From Marinibactrum halimedae (GTDB taxonomy: Bacteria > Pseudomonadota > Gammaproteobacteria > Pseudomonadales > Cellvibrionaceae), in contig NZ_JAJQVM010000017.1 in assembly GCF_021234875.1 (NCBI RefSeq), positions 49,859 through 113,858 of the forward strand: DNA of 64,000 nucleotides, given 5' to 3'. The notes under the pieces were generated by a model. The model ran no database searches. It was not told the DNA's origin and was given only the letters and a program-made list of their open reading frames with translations. Made by a program: the position numbers and the translations under genes. Position 1 is the first letter of the stretch. Each line of letters opens with the position of its first letter. Below, one piece after another: positions 9,557-18,195 of this stretch.

Positions 9557-9624
9557 GTTTATTAACTAAAATGGTTTATTAACTAAAATTATTTATTAAC
9601 TAAGATTGTTCATTAACAACGCTG
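9557..9624. repeat. 17-bp tandem repeat, about 3.6 copies
   Basis: The unit GTTTATTAACTAAAATG repeats head to tail at 9557, 9574 and 9591, with a decayed fourth copy at 9608. Copies one and two differ at one base. There are no spacers, so this is a tandem duplication and not a CRISPR. It sits about 35 bp before the next gene. Confidence 0.85.
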
Positions 9625-9659
9625 ATAGTTGTTTCAATCGAGAGTAAAAGGATTTTGGT

Positions 9660-10094
9660 ATGCAAGCATCACCTCATGACTTTCCAATTTCGAGTTCTCC
9701 TGCTCAATTGGATCATACACTACAAAAACTCATTGCAGATTATGTGAAAGTCTATAGTTGGCGTGATTTGGCAGAGCATGTTGCCGCCTCAGTTCGTCGC
9801 CAATATGCTCAAGGTGAATATTTGGTGGAAGAGGGGTTGATTTCCAGCTGCGAACTGGAGGCTCATATGAAAAGCCAAATACCAAGCCGAAAGTACCTAC
9901 AAGACTTTGCTAAGGGGCGTCCAATTTGTTGGCGTTATACTAATACTATTGCCAATTTTTTTGGTCATCAATATGTGGCTCGAAATTATAATCCACAAAA
10001 TGATTTGTATGAGCGTTTACGTTTAACGTTGACTCAGCCTGCTGAGAAATATCATATGCATCAACCCCATCAGTTCCCACCTAGCTTGAACTGA
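9660..10094 (+). CDS. Hypothetical protein, 144 aa
   Basis: I do not recognise this protein. It has no signal peptide or membrane segment, so it is probably cytoplasmic. It is predicted mostly helical in the middle (residues ~20-75) and ends in a His/Gln/Pro-rich tail (MHQPHQFPPS). Aromatic and charged residues (YSWRDL, KYLQDF, CWRYTN, FFGHQY) are spread through it as in a real folded domain. AAAGGA 7 nt before the ATG supports translation. It stands alone, preceded by a 17-bp tandem array. The composition loosely suggests a small helical regulatory protein, but no DNA-binding motif is certain. Confidence 0.7.
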   Translation: MQASPHDFPISSSPAQLDHTLQKLIADYVKVYSWRDLAEHVAASVRRQYAQGEYLVEEGLISSCELEAHMKSQIPSRKYLQDFAKGRPICWRYTNTIANFFGHQYVARNYNPQNDLYERLRLTLTQPAEKYHMHQPHQFPPSLN

Positions 10095-10394
10095 GAGAGT
10101 ACCTTCGTCGGTACGACTCGACAAGTTTGCCCGCCTTTCATTGTCCAGTTCGTCTTCTTATGACTTTGCTGGGTGGGTTAGCCTCTTTCTTACTCTTACT
10201 CTTCTGTTACCCTGCTACTGCACTGTCTGCCTCTTTTTTGCTTTTATTTTATGCACTTTGACAGCCGCAAATATCCAGCCATAAGTGCATTTAGCGCCAA
10301 TAATAATAACATTCTGTGCTAATGTTTAGCGGGTAATATGTTAGAAAAACAACATGTTAGTTAATAATTGTGTTTGGTTATCAAAGGTGCAGTG
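10095..10394. other. Intergenic region
   Basis: 300 bp. A small imperfect hairpin (GTACC...GGTAC, ~10098-10115) follows the 144-aa gene. Nothing else is recognised except the leader of the next gene. Confidence 0.4.
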
Positions 10395-11453
10395 ATGTTT
10401 CTATCTTCTTTGTCTCGGTGGGTTGTTGGGCTTTTTTTAGGCATGGCTGTATTCTCGCCAGTATTGGGGCAGGTGAGCGCTAGTCAATCAAGCACTATTC
10501 CATCAAGTACTACCCCATCAACCACTACCCCATCAACCACTACCCCATCAACCACTACCCTGATTGATTCATCTGTGGTTGTTGCACGAGGTGAGTCATC
10601 GAGTGCCATGGCATTGTCTACAGAGCCGAATACAACAGAGGCTAAGCTGGAACACGTTGTAGGGCAGCTGAAAGAACCCCTTTATTCTCCTTTTATTGAG
10701 CGTTACCTATTGGATGAACTGCGACAGGTTCGTATTGATATGGCGGCTCAAAAAAATGAGTTGGTTCGGGAAGTGGTTGATCGTGAAATGCATGCGGTGG
10801 ATAGGGCGATTACTTATGCTACGGATACGGTCACTTATTTTTTCTATGTGATTGCCGCTGCCAGTTCCGTTTTGGTGATTGTTGGATGGACATCCATTCG
10901 AGATGTAAAAGAGCGTTTACATACCTATGCGGATAACGAAATTAATCGCATTATCAGCGAGTATGAAACTCGTCTTGCCAATATTGAAGCGCAATTGCAT
11001 CGAGAAACAGTCCAAATTGAAGAAAACCGTGAAGAAATTGAGAAAGCTAGAGAGGTGCAATCCCTTTGGCTACGAGCCGCTCAAGACAATAACATTGTTT
11101 CAAGAATTGGTATTTATGATGAAATTTTGAACATTCGCAGCGATGATTGTGAGGCGTTAACTTATAAAGCTGATGCGGTACTGGAATTAAATGAGCCACA
11201 ATGGGCAGCGAACTTATGTCGTCAAGCCCTCTCGATTGATCCCAATAACAGCCATGCGTTTTATCAGTTAGCTTGTGCGTATACGACATTGGGCTTTTTT
11301 GATGATGCTGTGCGTTGTTTAAAGGACGCATTAGCACAATCAGAATCTTATCGAGACGATATTCTTTCCGATCTTGCATTGAAGCCATTGATGGATTTCG
11401 CACCTTTTAAAGAGCTGATGAATTTGGAAGAGAATTCTGAACATGCTTCTTAA
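10395..11453 (+). CDS. TPR-containing membrane-anchored protein with Ser/Thr/Pro repeat
   Basis: This is a 352-aa envelope protein. I choose ATG 10395 (AAGGTG 6 nt upstream, followed by a signal-peptide-like start FLSSLSRWVVGLFLGMAV) over upstream TTG/GTG codons. Order of parts: a signal or anchor at 1-~26; a low-complexity S/T/P stretch at ~32-56 encoded by five 15-bp DNA repeats; a helical region; a membrane segment at ~147-166 (YFFYVIAAASSVLVIVGW); a charged coiled coil at ~170-220; and two to three TPR-like units at ~240-320 (ALTYKADAVLELNEPQWA, AFYQLACAYTTLGFFDDA). TPRs mediate protein-protein contacts. No enzymatic motif or partner gene is visible; it stands alone. Function unknown. Confidence 0.8.
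   Translation: MFLSSLSRWVVGLFLGMAVFSPVLGQVSASQSSTIPSSTTPSTTTPSTTTPSTTTLIDSSVVVARGESSSAMALSTEPNTTEAKLEHVVGQLKEPLYSPFIERYLLDELRQVRIDMAAQKNELVREVVDREMHAVDRAITYATDTVTYFFYVIAAASSVLVIVGWTSIRDVKERLHTYADNEINRIISEYETRLANIEAQLHRETVQIEENREEIEKAREVQSLWLRAAQDNNIVSRIGIYDEILNIRSDDCEALTYKADAVLELNEPQWAANLCRQALSIDPNNSHAFYQLACAYTTLGFFDDAVRCLKDALAQSESYRDDILSDLALKPLMDFAPFKELMNLEENSEHAS
10488..10562 (+). repeat. 15-bp in-frame tandem repeat, 5 copies
   Basis: Five consecutive 15-bp units inside the TPR gene encode SSTIP, SSTTP, STTTP, STTTP and STTTL. Units three and four are identical. Copy-number change by slippage would lengthen or shorten the linker in steps of five residues without a frameshift. Confidence 0.9.
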
Positions 11454-11954
11454 GTAACTTTTATTCCTCTGGTGTTCTCTCTTTATTTGCATATTTTCAA
11501 TCAACTGCACATCTTAAAAATGAGCACGTATCCTTACATAAACTAATTTATGACAAGCGTGTTGTCGTGAAAAGAATAAAAATAATGAAGGTGCGATTAT
11601 TTTTAATACAGATTTCAACCTTTGAGATGGGGATTGATTTGACTATTTAATCACCATTGATAGAGCAGTATGAGTAGTAGGTCTTTATTAATTTGAGAGC
11701 CGGATCTCACCATTTGATGAAGAGGGCCTTGGGTTGCCTATTTCGTGCTTTTTTCGGTTGCGAAAGACAATGTCTGGCGAGATATTTACTCCGATATAGG
11801 TAAGCTGTCTTCTTACTTGTAGTGTGTGTTACTTTTGAAGCCGCTTTAAAGAAATGTTAATTGTTGATTTAAGTGATACACCTTCTGCAATGAGAAACAC
11901 TTATTAAACTCAACTAAAGCCAGTTTAAAAAGGCTTTTCATTGTCGGAGGGGTT
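11454..11954. other. Intergenic region before the secreted protease
   Basis: 501 bp without a credible gene on either strand. I see no strong hairpin, repeat or promoter apart from GGAGG (11946-11950) before the protease start. Confidence 0.4.
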
Positions 11955-14204
11955 ATGTCTTTCACTAAGACCGTAAAAATGCCACGAAAACCTATTTTGA
12001 TGGGTATCATTGCGAGTATCGCCAGTGTGAGTAGTTTTGCGGATTCACCTGTTGTCAATAAAAGCACTGCTGCTGACGAAAAAGCGATTGCAGAGATCAC
12101 TGCGGTGACTCCAAAACATTCTGCGATTAAAAAAAATGCAGCTGTTGAAAAAGTGGATGTTTCTGTAAAAAAACAAGCGCAGCTTATTGGCAAGACGGAA
12201 GAGATCACTCGTGTCATTGACCCTTCCTCACCTCGCCGGGACAAAACTATTAAGCACCCGGGCGCCACCTTCATAAAATTGCATATATCAGAAATTAATT
12301 TAGCCAATGGTGATTTTATCACTATTTCGGATTCGCAAGGCAATGAAACATTTCGGTACCCGAGTGGAACAAACACTTCAGCTCCAGTGGATGGTTTTTG
12401 GGCCATTTCCGTTTTAGGGGATACCGCTGTGGTTCGTTTGCGTGGCCCTTCTGGAAAAACGAAAGACGCAGACCATTCTGATTTGGTTGTGATAGATCAA
12501 TACAGCTATGGTTTAAGCCAGAAAGCGTTGCAAGAGAATCAGTTTGTCACAAAATCCATTTGTGGCGCAGAAGATCATGTGAATGTTGCCTGCTATTCCA
12601 ACTCGAATCCAACCGAATATGCGAATTCGACAGCAACCGCCAGAGTGATTTATCAAGAAGGTGGTTCAACCTATACCTGTACTGGTTGGCGCGTGGGGCC
12701 GAATCCCGATACCTTAATTACCAATGAGCACTGCCTCAGTAATCAAGCTATCACAGATACAGCAGAAATTTGGTTTAATTATCAATACAACAACTGTGAA
12801 GGTTCAGGGAGCCCATACAGCGGTCGCGTTGTGGTGACAGCAGATCGTCTTTTGGCGGTCAGCGAATACCATGATATGGCTTTAGTGACGTTAAATAATG
12901 CCGATACCATTGCGCAGTTTGGTGCGTATGAATTAGACAATCGTGCCCCAGTTTTGGGTGAGAACATCTACATTCCACAACATCCGGGTGGTATTCCTAA
13001 GCGCTTATCTATTTTCAGTGATCAGAATAATGGATTGTGCGAAATTGATAGCACCAACGATTTTGGTGGCCGTGATATCGGGTATTACTGTGATACCGAA
13101 GGAGGGTCATCTGGTTCGCCTGTTATCGCTTCTTCTACCAATAAAGTCATTGGTCTTCACCATTATGGCGGCTGTACCAATAACGGTGTTCGTGTTGATC
13201 AGTTTTATAGCCTAGTGGCCCCATATCTGGATGACCAGCCTAGTGATGGTGGCGGTAATAATGGCGGTGGTAATGATGGTGGCGGGAGCAACGGTGGTGG
13301 TAATGGCTCCACTAATATATTAGCCGCGACCAGCTTTGAAGGGGCATCGACTGGCGACTGGTCCCAAGGTGCGGACGATGATTTCGACTTTACTCTTACT
13401 TCTGGTACGACGCCTTCCAGTAGTACTGGTCCAAGCGGTGCGGTAGATGGCAATTACTACGCTTACCTGGAAACCTCTGATGGCCGTGGCGCTTTCTATG
13501 CAGGTGAAACCGCTACATTAGAGACGACTAACCTCTTTACCGCCGACAACTTGAACCTGAGCTTTTCTTACCACATGAGAGGCAGAAATATTGGAACCTT
13601 GGAGGTGCAAGTAAGAGAATCCTATGGCGCTTGGCAAACCGTGTGGAGTGAGTCTGGCGGGCAAGGTGACCGTTGGTTTTCTGAAAGTGTTGACTTAAGT
13701 GCTTATAGGGATGAGGTTCAGGTTCGATTCTTAGCAACGGCTGATGGCGGCTGGAGAGGCGATATCGCACTGGATGAAGTTGTGTTATCAACAACCGATA
13801 GCGATCCGTCAGTTGGTGATGGTGATCCGGGTGGGGCTAATGATGACCCTGGGAATACAGATCCAGGTGATGGCAACTCAGGTTCAGGAAATGGTTCTGG
13901 CGGTAACGGTGGCTCTGGAGCAGGTAATACACCTTATGCTTTTGGTATTGAGCAAGATGGTACGGTATATCATCTACAAACAAATCATACGGCAGACTGG
14001 GTTTATTTATGTCTGAATGATGATTGCCGTGCGCCGAGCGATACCAGCAACGGACGTTGGTCTCATAATTTCTCCGTTGACCCAAGCCAAACCTACAATA
14101 TCACCGTAAAAATACAAGATGCCCAAGCACCAGGGCAGTGTATTACGACTGAAACCGGTGTTGCCGTAGGAAGTGGTGTGGCACGCTCTGGTTGTAGCAA
14201 CTAA
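11955..14204 (+). CDS. Secreted trypsin-fold serine protease with MAM-like and C-terminal beta domains
   Basis: This is a 749-aa extracellular protease. GGAGG lies 4 nt before ATG 11955, and a signal peptide ends near residue 31 (ASVSSFADS). A Lys/Ala-rich pro-region leads to a chymotrypsin-like domain with the full triad visible: H259 (TNEHCL), D307 (YHDMAL) and S386 (GGSSGSP). The cysteines and the GGSSGSP active-site loop resemble the lysyl-endopeptidase/glutamyl-peptidase style. A Gly/Asn linker follows at ~433-450, then a MAM-like jelly-roll domain at ~453-612 (ATSFEGASTGDW ... DIALDEVVL), a second Gly/Ser/Asp linker, and a Cys-containing beta-domain at ~659-749 that I cannot classify. 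Cleavage specificity is not deducible. It is followed by a 13-bp tandem array. Confidence 0.9.
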   Translation: MSFTKTVKMPRKPILMGIIASIASVSSFADSPVVNKSTAADEKAIAEITAVTPKHSAIKKNAAVEKVDVSVKKQAQLIGKTEEITRVIDPSSPRRDKTIKHPGATFIKLHISEINLANGDFITISDSQGNETFRYPSGTNTSAPVDGFWAISVLGDTAVVRLRGPSGKTKDADHSDLVVIDQYSYGLSQKALQENQFVTKSICGAEDHVNVACYSNSNPTEYANSTATARVIYQEGGSTYTCTGWRVGPNPDTLITNEHCLSNQAITDTAEIWFNYQYNNCEGSGSPYSGRVVVTADRLLAVSEYHDMALVTLNNADTIAQFGAYELDNRAPVLGENIYIPQHPGGIPKRLSIFSDQNNGLCEIDSTNDFGGRDIGYYCDTEGGSSGSPVIASSTNKVIGLHHYGGCTNNGVRVDQFYSLVAPYLDDQPSDGGGNNGGGNDGGGSNGGGNGSTNILAATSFEGASTGDWSQGADDDFDFTLTSGTTPSSSTGPSGAVDGNYYAYLETSDGRGAFYAGETATLETTNLFTADNLNLSFSYHMRGRNIGTLEVQVRESYGAWQTVWSESGGQGDRWFSESVDLSAYRDEVQVRFLATADGGWRGDIALDEVVLSTTDSDPSVGDGDPGGANDDPGNTDPGDGNSGSGNGSGGNGGSGAGNTPYAFGIEQDGTVYHLQTNHTADWVYLCLNDDCRAPSDTSNGRWSHNFSVDPSQTYNITVKIQDAQAPGQCITTETGVAVGSGVARSGCSN

Positions 14205-14256
14205 TCGTTTAGTGCATTCGTTTAGTACATTCGTTTAGTGCATTCGTTTAGTGCAT
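14205..14256. repeat. 13-bp tandem repeat, 4 copies, abutting the protease stop codon
   Basis: The unit TCGTTTAGTGCAT occurs four times in a row, starting the base after the TAA of the protease. Only copy two differs (A for G at one position). Confidence 0.95.
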
Positions 14257-14311
14257 TAATTATTCGTTCACCAAATTGACTCATTGTTGAATGAATGTGT
14301 AGGAGTGTAAG

Positions 14312-14350
14312 CCCCTCTTAGTACAGCTTGTATTTGTTGTCATAGAGGGG
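14312..14350. terminator. Possible terminator hairpin between convergent genes
   Basis: CCCCTCT and AGAGGGG pair across a 25-nt loop, followed by TTTATTA on the plus strand. It lies between the protease and the convergent TonB-like gene. The long loop and short T-run make this uncertain. Confidence 0.35.
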
Positions 14351-14400
14351 TTTATTACATTGCTTCGTAGTTTTCGCCGAATTAATAAAGTAATGCCCTA

Positions 14401-15888
14401 TCAAGATTTAAACTGGTATTGAAGTTGAATACTTATGTTATCTGTGTTGACTTGTAGTGGAAGCATTTTAAAAGGGGCGGCATTCTCAATGGCTTTCTCT
14501 ATAGCGGAGTTGAAATAAGGTTTTCTAGCAGACTTAACAAAGTCGACTTTGATCACTTCTCCCCATTTGTTAACGGTAAATTCAACTGACACCTTTCCTC
14601 TTTCTCTCATCATCGCCGCTTGAGGCGGATATTTTATCTGTTCTATCACCAGTGATTTCAGGTCTTCTTGATAAATTCCAAGTAATCTTGCTTGTTCTGT
14701 CTCTCCTGCTGGGTCTATGATGATTTTCTCAGGCGCACTGGGGCGAATGAGTGTCGGTTGAGGTTTGTTGTTTTTTGAAAATAAAAATTGGATGTCAAAA
14801 AACAGGTCATTGATATCGATATCTTTTGGAATCCAAATATGATCAATGGATTCATGAATGGTTTTTTTCAGCTCCTGAAAGAAAATATCTTCTTTTCCTG
14901 TTTGGGGGATTGCAGTAAACCCTTCGCTTTTTTCTAAAATAACTTGGGCATCTACTTGGCCTTTCTCAGGAAGGTTTTTTGCCCAGAAAGGAAATTCAGT
15001 GTGATGATTAACATAGCGTTGTACTTGCCATTGGACTAATTTTCTCATGTAAATCAGAGTGGCGGCTTTGTGTTCTTCGTTGTCTTGTCTGATGGCTTTT
15101 TGTTGAGTTTTTTCCGTTTCAGCCAATCGTTTTTGTTCAGCTTGTCTTTTCTTTTGAATTGCCAATTGCTGTTGTCTTTCTTCTTTCAGAGCCTTTTCTT
15201 GAGCCAACCTTTCTTGTTGGCGACGTTTAACTTCTTTTAACTTTCTCTCTGATTCTCGTTTTGATTGTTGTTCTGCTTTTTGCCAAACTGAATAAATATT
15301 CTCTCTGCCTTGAGCAATGCGGTTTGAAGATAAAATATTTTTTGTTGTAAGCCAGTCAGAATCCTGCTCGCCATTTAATAAACTATTTTTGAATGCCTTG
15401 GACGGTGGTACATCGCCTAGCCAGCCTTTTACCACATAATAAAAAAAGTTGCTTTTCGTGCCTGTGTAAACGGTATCTTCATTGAGTTGTAACGTGGTAA
15501 GTTGTGGTGTGTAGGTTAAACTAACAACATCCCCTTCATGTAATGACTCTTTGGCGAGATTGAAAAACTGGCTAAGTGCGCTTGCAGACTGCTGGTCGAT
15601 TTCTCTAGTATTGTTGATGGTGAGAAGTTCTTTCCAATAGCGTGTCCATGCTCTTCGCTTCCAATTTTTTTTTGCCACCACCAGTACTATTTTTTTGTGT
15701 GTGGAGCTTTCCAGAATGTAATTTACATCGTCGGATTTTTTATCCACGTATAAAGCGGCGGTATATAGGGGTTCGTTAAGTTGTTGTAAGGTATAGCCTC
15801 CGTTGAGTACAAGGTTATTGGCGGCACTGTGGGAGATGGTGAAAACAGTAATGATAAAAAATAGCGAAGCAAGATAACGTATACTCAT
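14401..15888 (-). CDS. Chalcone-isomerase-like / coiled-coil / TonB-like C-terminal domain fusion
   Basis: This is a 495-aa exported protein. Residues 1-~22 form a signal peptide. Residues ~27-180 resemble the bacterial chalcone-isomerase-like periplasmic domain (LNGGYTLQQLNEPLYTAALYVD, a KKNWKRRAWTRYW segment, and VVKGWLGDVPPS at the end). A very charged Glu/Lys/Arg/Gln coiled coil covers ~205-270. The C-terminus (~405-495) is a TonB/TolA-type C-terminal domain (IKYPPQAAMMRERGKVSVEF ... NAAPFKMLP). The segment at ~283-370 (RGVxxx-like GQVDAQVIL and a final IWIPKD) looks like a second, diverged copy. No Pro-rich spacer or ExbB/ExbD neighbour is present, so energised transport is doubtful; the protein probably spans or scaffolds the periplasm. 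Function unknown. Confidence 0.8.
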   Translation of the reverse strand: MSIRYLASLFFIITVFTISHSAANNLVLNGGYTLQQLNEPLYTAALYVDKKSDDVNYILESSTHKKIVLVVAKKNWKRRAWTRYWKELLTINNTREIDQQSASALSQFFNLAKESLHEGDVVSLTYTPQLTTLQLNEDTVYTGTKSNFFYYVVKGWLGDVPPSKAFKNSLLNGEQDSDWLTTKNILSSNRIAQGRENIYSVWQKAEQQSKRESERKLKEVKRRQQERLAQEKALKEERQQQLAIQKKRQAEQKRLAETEKTQQKAIRQDNEEHKAATLIYMRKLVQWQVQRYVNHHTEFPFWAKNLPEKGQVDAQVILEKSEGFTAIPQTGKEDIFFQELKKTIHESIDHIWIPKDIDINDLFFDIQFLFSKNNKPQPTLIRPSAPEKIIIDPAGETEQARLLGIYQEDLKSLVIEQIKYPPQAAMMRERGKVSVEFTVNKWGEVIKVDFVKSARKPYFNSAIEKAIENAAPFKMLPLQVNTDNISIQLQYQFKS

Positions 15889-16525
15889 GATGAACTCATA
15901 ATTTTGGTCTGCAATAAACGCGTCTGAACAAGTATAGGTGATGGCGTTGTGTTTATTGCACTGAAGGCGGAAGGTAGAAGAGGCTGAGCGTTAGGGGTAT
16001 TTTTTTAACGTCCCAATTAGTCATATTATCTTTGTGTGTTGTTTGGGCATGGATATCTGATCGAGGGTTAAAGTGAGATGAGATTTGAATAATTTTTTTG
16101 TGCATCGGGTTTGCCTTGAATAAATCGAGAAAACACTTTTTAGTCTATACCCAGTCTAGTCATGATCAGCTTAGTCTACCTATGTAAATAGGGCCAAAGG
16201 ATATAGGGCCAAAGGATACGTAAAGATTTGCAATGACCATCAACATCATTTCATGTCGCTTAATATTTATGTTTTATTTGAGTTGATTTTGGCGACATTA
16301 TCTGCAATTTAACTAAATGCTAACCTTTCTAAAGAACCTCTTTTTTATTTCGTTGTCCGTTTCATTGCTTGCCTGGATGTCACCGTAAGGGGCTTATTTC
16401 GGTCGTTTTGCAGGGAAACATGAGTAAAACACAACCCAACAGATCAAGATGTCGATACATCGAAGGCGTGAGCAAGTAAGAACTTGAGTCGATATAGCAT
16501 GCCATTCAAACATTAAGGCTTTTTC
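15889..16525. other. Divergent intergenic region
   Basis: 637 bp between the TonB-like fusion (minus) and the MATE exporter (plus). It should carry both promoters. A 15-bp unit is duplicated at 16188-16217. No gene is supported. Confidence 0.45.
16188..16217. repeat. 15-bp tandem duplication
   Basis: ATAGGGCCAAAGGAT occurs twice without a gap (16188-16202 and 16203-16217). Confidence 0.9.
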
Positions 16526-17875
16526 ATGACTACAACAATTTCCGCGAAATTAGTGGAAGGATCGGTATCCGAGCAACTACGTCGTATGGCGATCCCAATG
16601 ACATGGGCCATATTGGCAATGATGTCATTCAGTGCCGTAGATACATATTTTGTGGCGCAATTGGGGGAAACCCCCTTGGCGGCAATGAGTTTTACCTTCC
16701 CTGTTGTCATGGTGTTAACCAGTGTGGCCATTGGTTTAGGTGCCGGTGCATCATCAGTATTGGCTCGTTCTATTGGCTCTGGGGATGAGGCTACTGCCCG
16801 CCGTCTTGCAACGGATGCCATTAGCCTGAGTTGCCTCATCTCGGTTGCATTTGCAGTACTGTTGTACGGTTTTAACGATTGGATTTTTCTCCAGCTCGGT
16901 GCGCCAAAATCACTGTTGACAGACATTCGTGCCTATATGGGGCCTTGGTTATTAGGCGCCCCTGCGCTTGTCTTGGTCATGGTGAGTATGTCGGCATTGA
17001 GAGCCATGGGGATGACCAGTACCCAAAGTAAAATCATGATTATTTCGGGGCTTGTGAATGTTGTCTTGGACCCGTTATTGATTTTTGGGTTGGGCCCGAT
17101 ACCTCGCATGGAGCTTGCCGGTGCGGCTTGGGCTTCTTTTATTACCCGGTGGATCACTTTGTTCGTGGCGTTATGGTTAGTGGGGTATCGCTTGCACCTG
17201 CTCACCAGTCCGTTCTGCTCATTTCGGGTGCTATGGCAGTCATGGCGTTCAATATTGCATGTAGGTGTTCCAGCCATGGCCACCAATGTCATCATTCCCC
17301 TCTCTAGTGGTTTTGTGGTCGCGCTGGTTGCCCGTGAAGGGGAATCGGCGGTAGCGGGCTTGGGTGTGGCAACACGCTTAGAGCCTATTGCATTGGTGGT
17401 GTTTTACGCTTTATCCAGTGTGGTGGGGCCATTTTTTGGTCAAAACCAAGGCGCGGGTCGTTACGATCGATTGCAAGAAGCCCTGCGTCAGCTTTCGTGG
17501 TTTTGTCTCGGCTGGGGGGTTGGGTTAGCGGTATTATTTTGGGTGTTGGGAGGGTGGTTGGTTGGATTTTTCTCCGATATTCCAGAGGTAAGGTCGGTGG
17601 CGTTGTCTTATCTCATGCTCGTTCCCATCAGTTATGGGGCTTACGGGATTGTGATGTCCGTAAACGCTGCGTTTAATGGGTTGGCAAAACCAATGCCTGG
17701 CGTGGTTATTTCTGCCTGTCGAGTACTCATTCTTTACATGCCGTTGGCTTGGTTGGGGCTACAGTTGTGGGGCGTTAATGGTGTTTTTATTGCCACGGCT
17801 GCGTGTAATTTGCTTGTGGGAGGCATCGCTTTTTTATGGATGCGTCGAACCCTGAATTTGCCGTCTGTGCAGTAG
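16526..17875 (+). CDS. MATE-family multidrug/metabolite efflux transporter
   Basis: This is a 449-aa inner-membrane antiporter of the MATE (NorM/DinF) family, which exports cationic drugs or metabolites in exchange for Na+ or H+. Twelve hydrophobic segments are expected from the pattern; the N-terminal motif (IPMTWAILAMMSFSAVDTYFVAQLG) and the second-half counterpart (GVPAMATNVIIPLSSGFV, VGPFFGQNQGAGRYDR) show the internal two-fold repeat. Length matches the family. AAGG about 7 nt upstream supports the start. It is transcribed alone and its neighbours do not suggest a substrate. Confidence 0.92.
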   Translation: MTTTISAKLVEGSVSEQLRRMAIPMTWAILAMMSFSAVDTYFVAQLGETPLAAMSFTFPVVMVLTSVAIGLGAGASSVLARSIGSGDEATARRLATDAISLSCLISVAFAVLLYGFNDWIFLQLGAPKSLLTDIRAYMGPWLLGAPALVLVMVSMSALRAMGMTSTQSKIMIISGLVNVVLDPLLIFGLGPIPRMELAGAAWASFITRWITLFVALWLVGYRLHLLTSPFCSFRVLWQSWRSILHVGVPAMATNVIIPLSSGFVVALVAREGESAVAGLGVATRLEPIALVVFYALSSVVGPFFGQNQGAGRYDRLQEALRQLSWFCLGWGVGLAVLFWVLGGWLVGFFSDIPEVRSVALSYLMLVPISYGAYGIVMSVNAAFNGLAKPMPGVVISACRVLILYMPLAWLGLQLWGVNGVFIATAACNLLVGGIAFLWMRRTLNLPSVQ

Positions 17876-18195
17876 GGATATAGGAATAGAGCGTTCAAAC
17901 CTAAAAAAGCGATATATTGTATGGAGATATTAGAAAGCAGAAACGATCTTAAGCCTTTACAAAGGATTGATATTTTACGGAGTGAGTGTTACGCCGAAAA
18001 TTTTGTGGAGCATTGGGGAGTAGGACAGCCTGTTCCAGAAAAATCTAAAAATAAGAATGCAATCTTTTAAGTAAATTGATGAGCTTGGATTGTGTAGAAA
18101 GTATTAATGGGACAGTTTGATTTGCGTATTTTATGCCTGATAGTTTACGAGGAAAGAGGCCGTGAGACCTCATTTCTACCCCGATTTTTATCGTT
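17876..18195. other. Intergenic region after the MATE gene
   Basis: 320 bp between convergent genes. It contains one possible 49-codon frame (17921-18070, listed separately) and no clear terminator. Confidence 0.4.
17921..18070 (+). CDS. Possible small protein, 49 aa
   Basis: An ATG-started frame of 49 codons begins 45 bp after the MATE stop. Its composition is protein-like (ILESRNDLKPLQRIDILR, then CYAENFVEHWGVGQ). No Shine-Dalgarno sequence is visible and I recognise no family, so it may be a chance frame or the remnant of a larger gene. Confidence 0.25.
   Translation: MEILESRNDLKPLQRIDILRSECYAENFVEHWGVGQPVPEKSKNKNAIF

Noticed and set aside
9557..9624. CRISPR array
   Set aside because: This and the other short repeats are contiguous, with no spacers and only 2-5 units; no cas gene is in the window.
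11846..12406. 186-codon minus-strand frame over the start of the secreted protease
   Set aside because: It overlaps the signal peptide and pro-region of a well-supported gene and has no recognisable domain.
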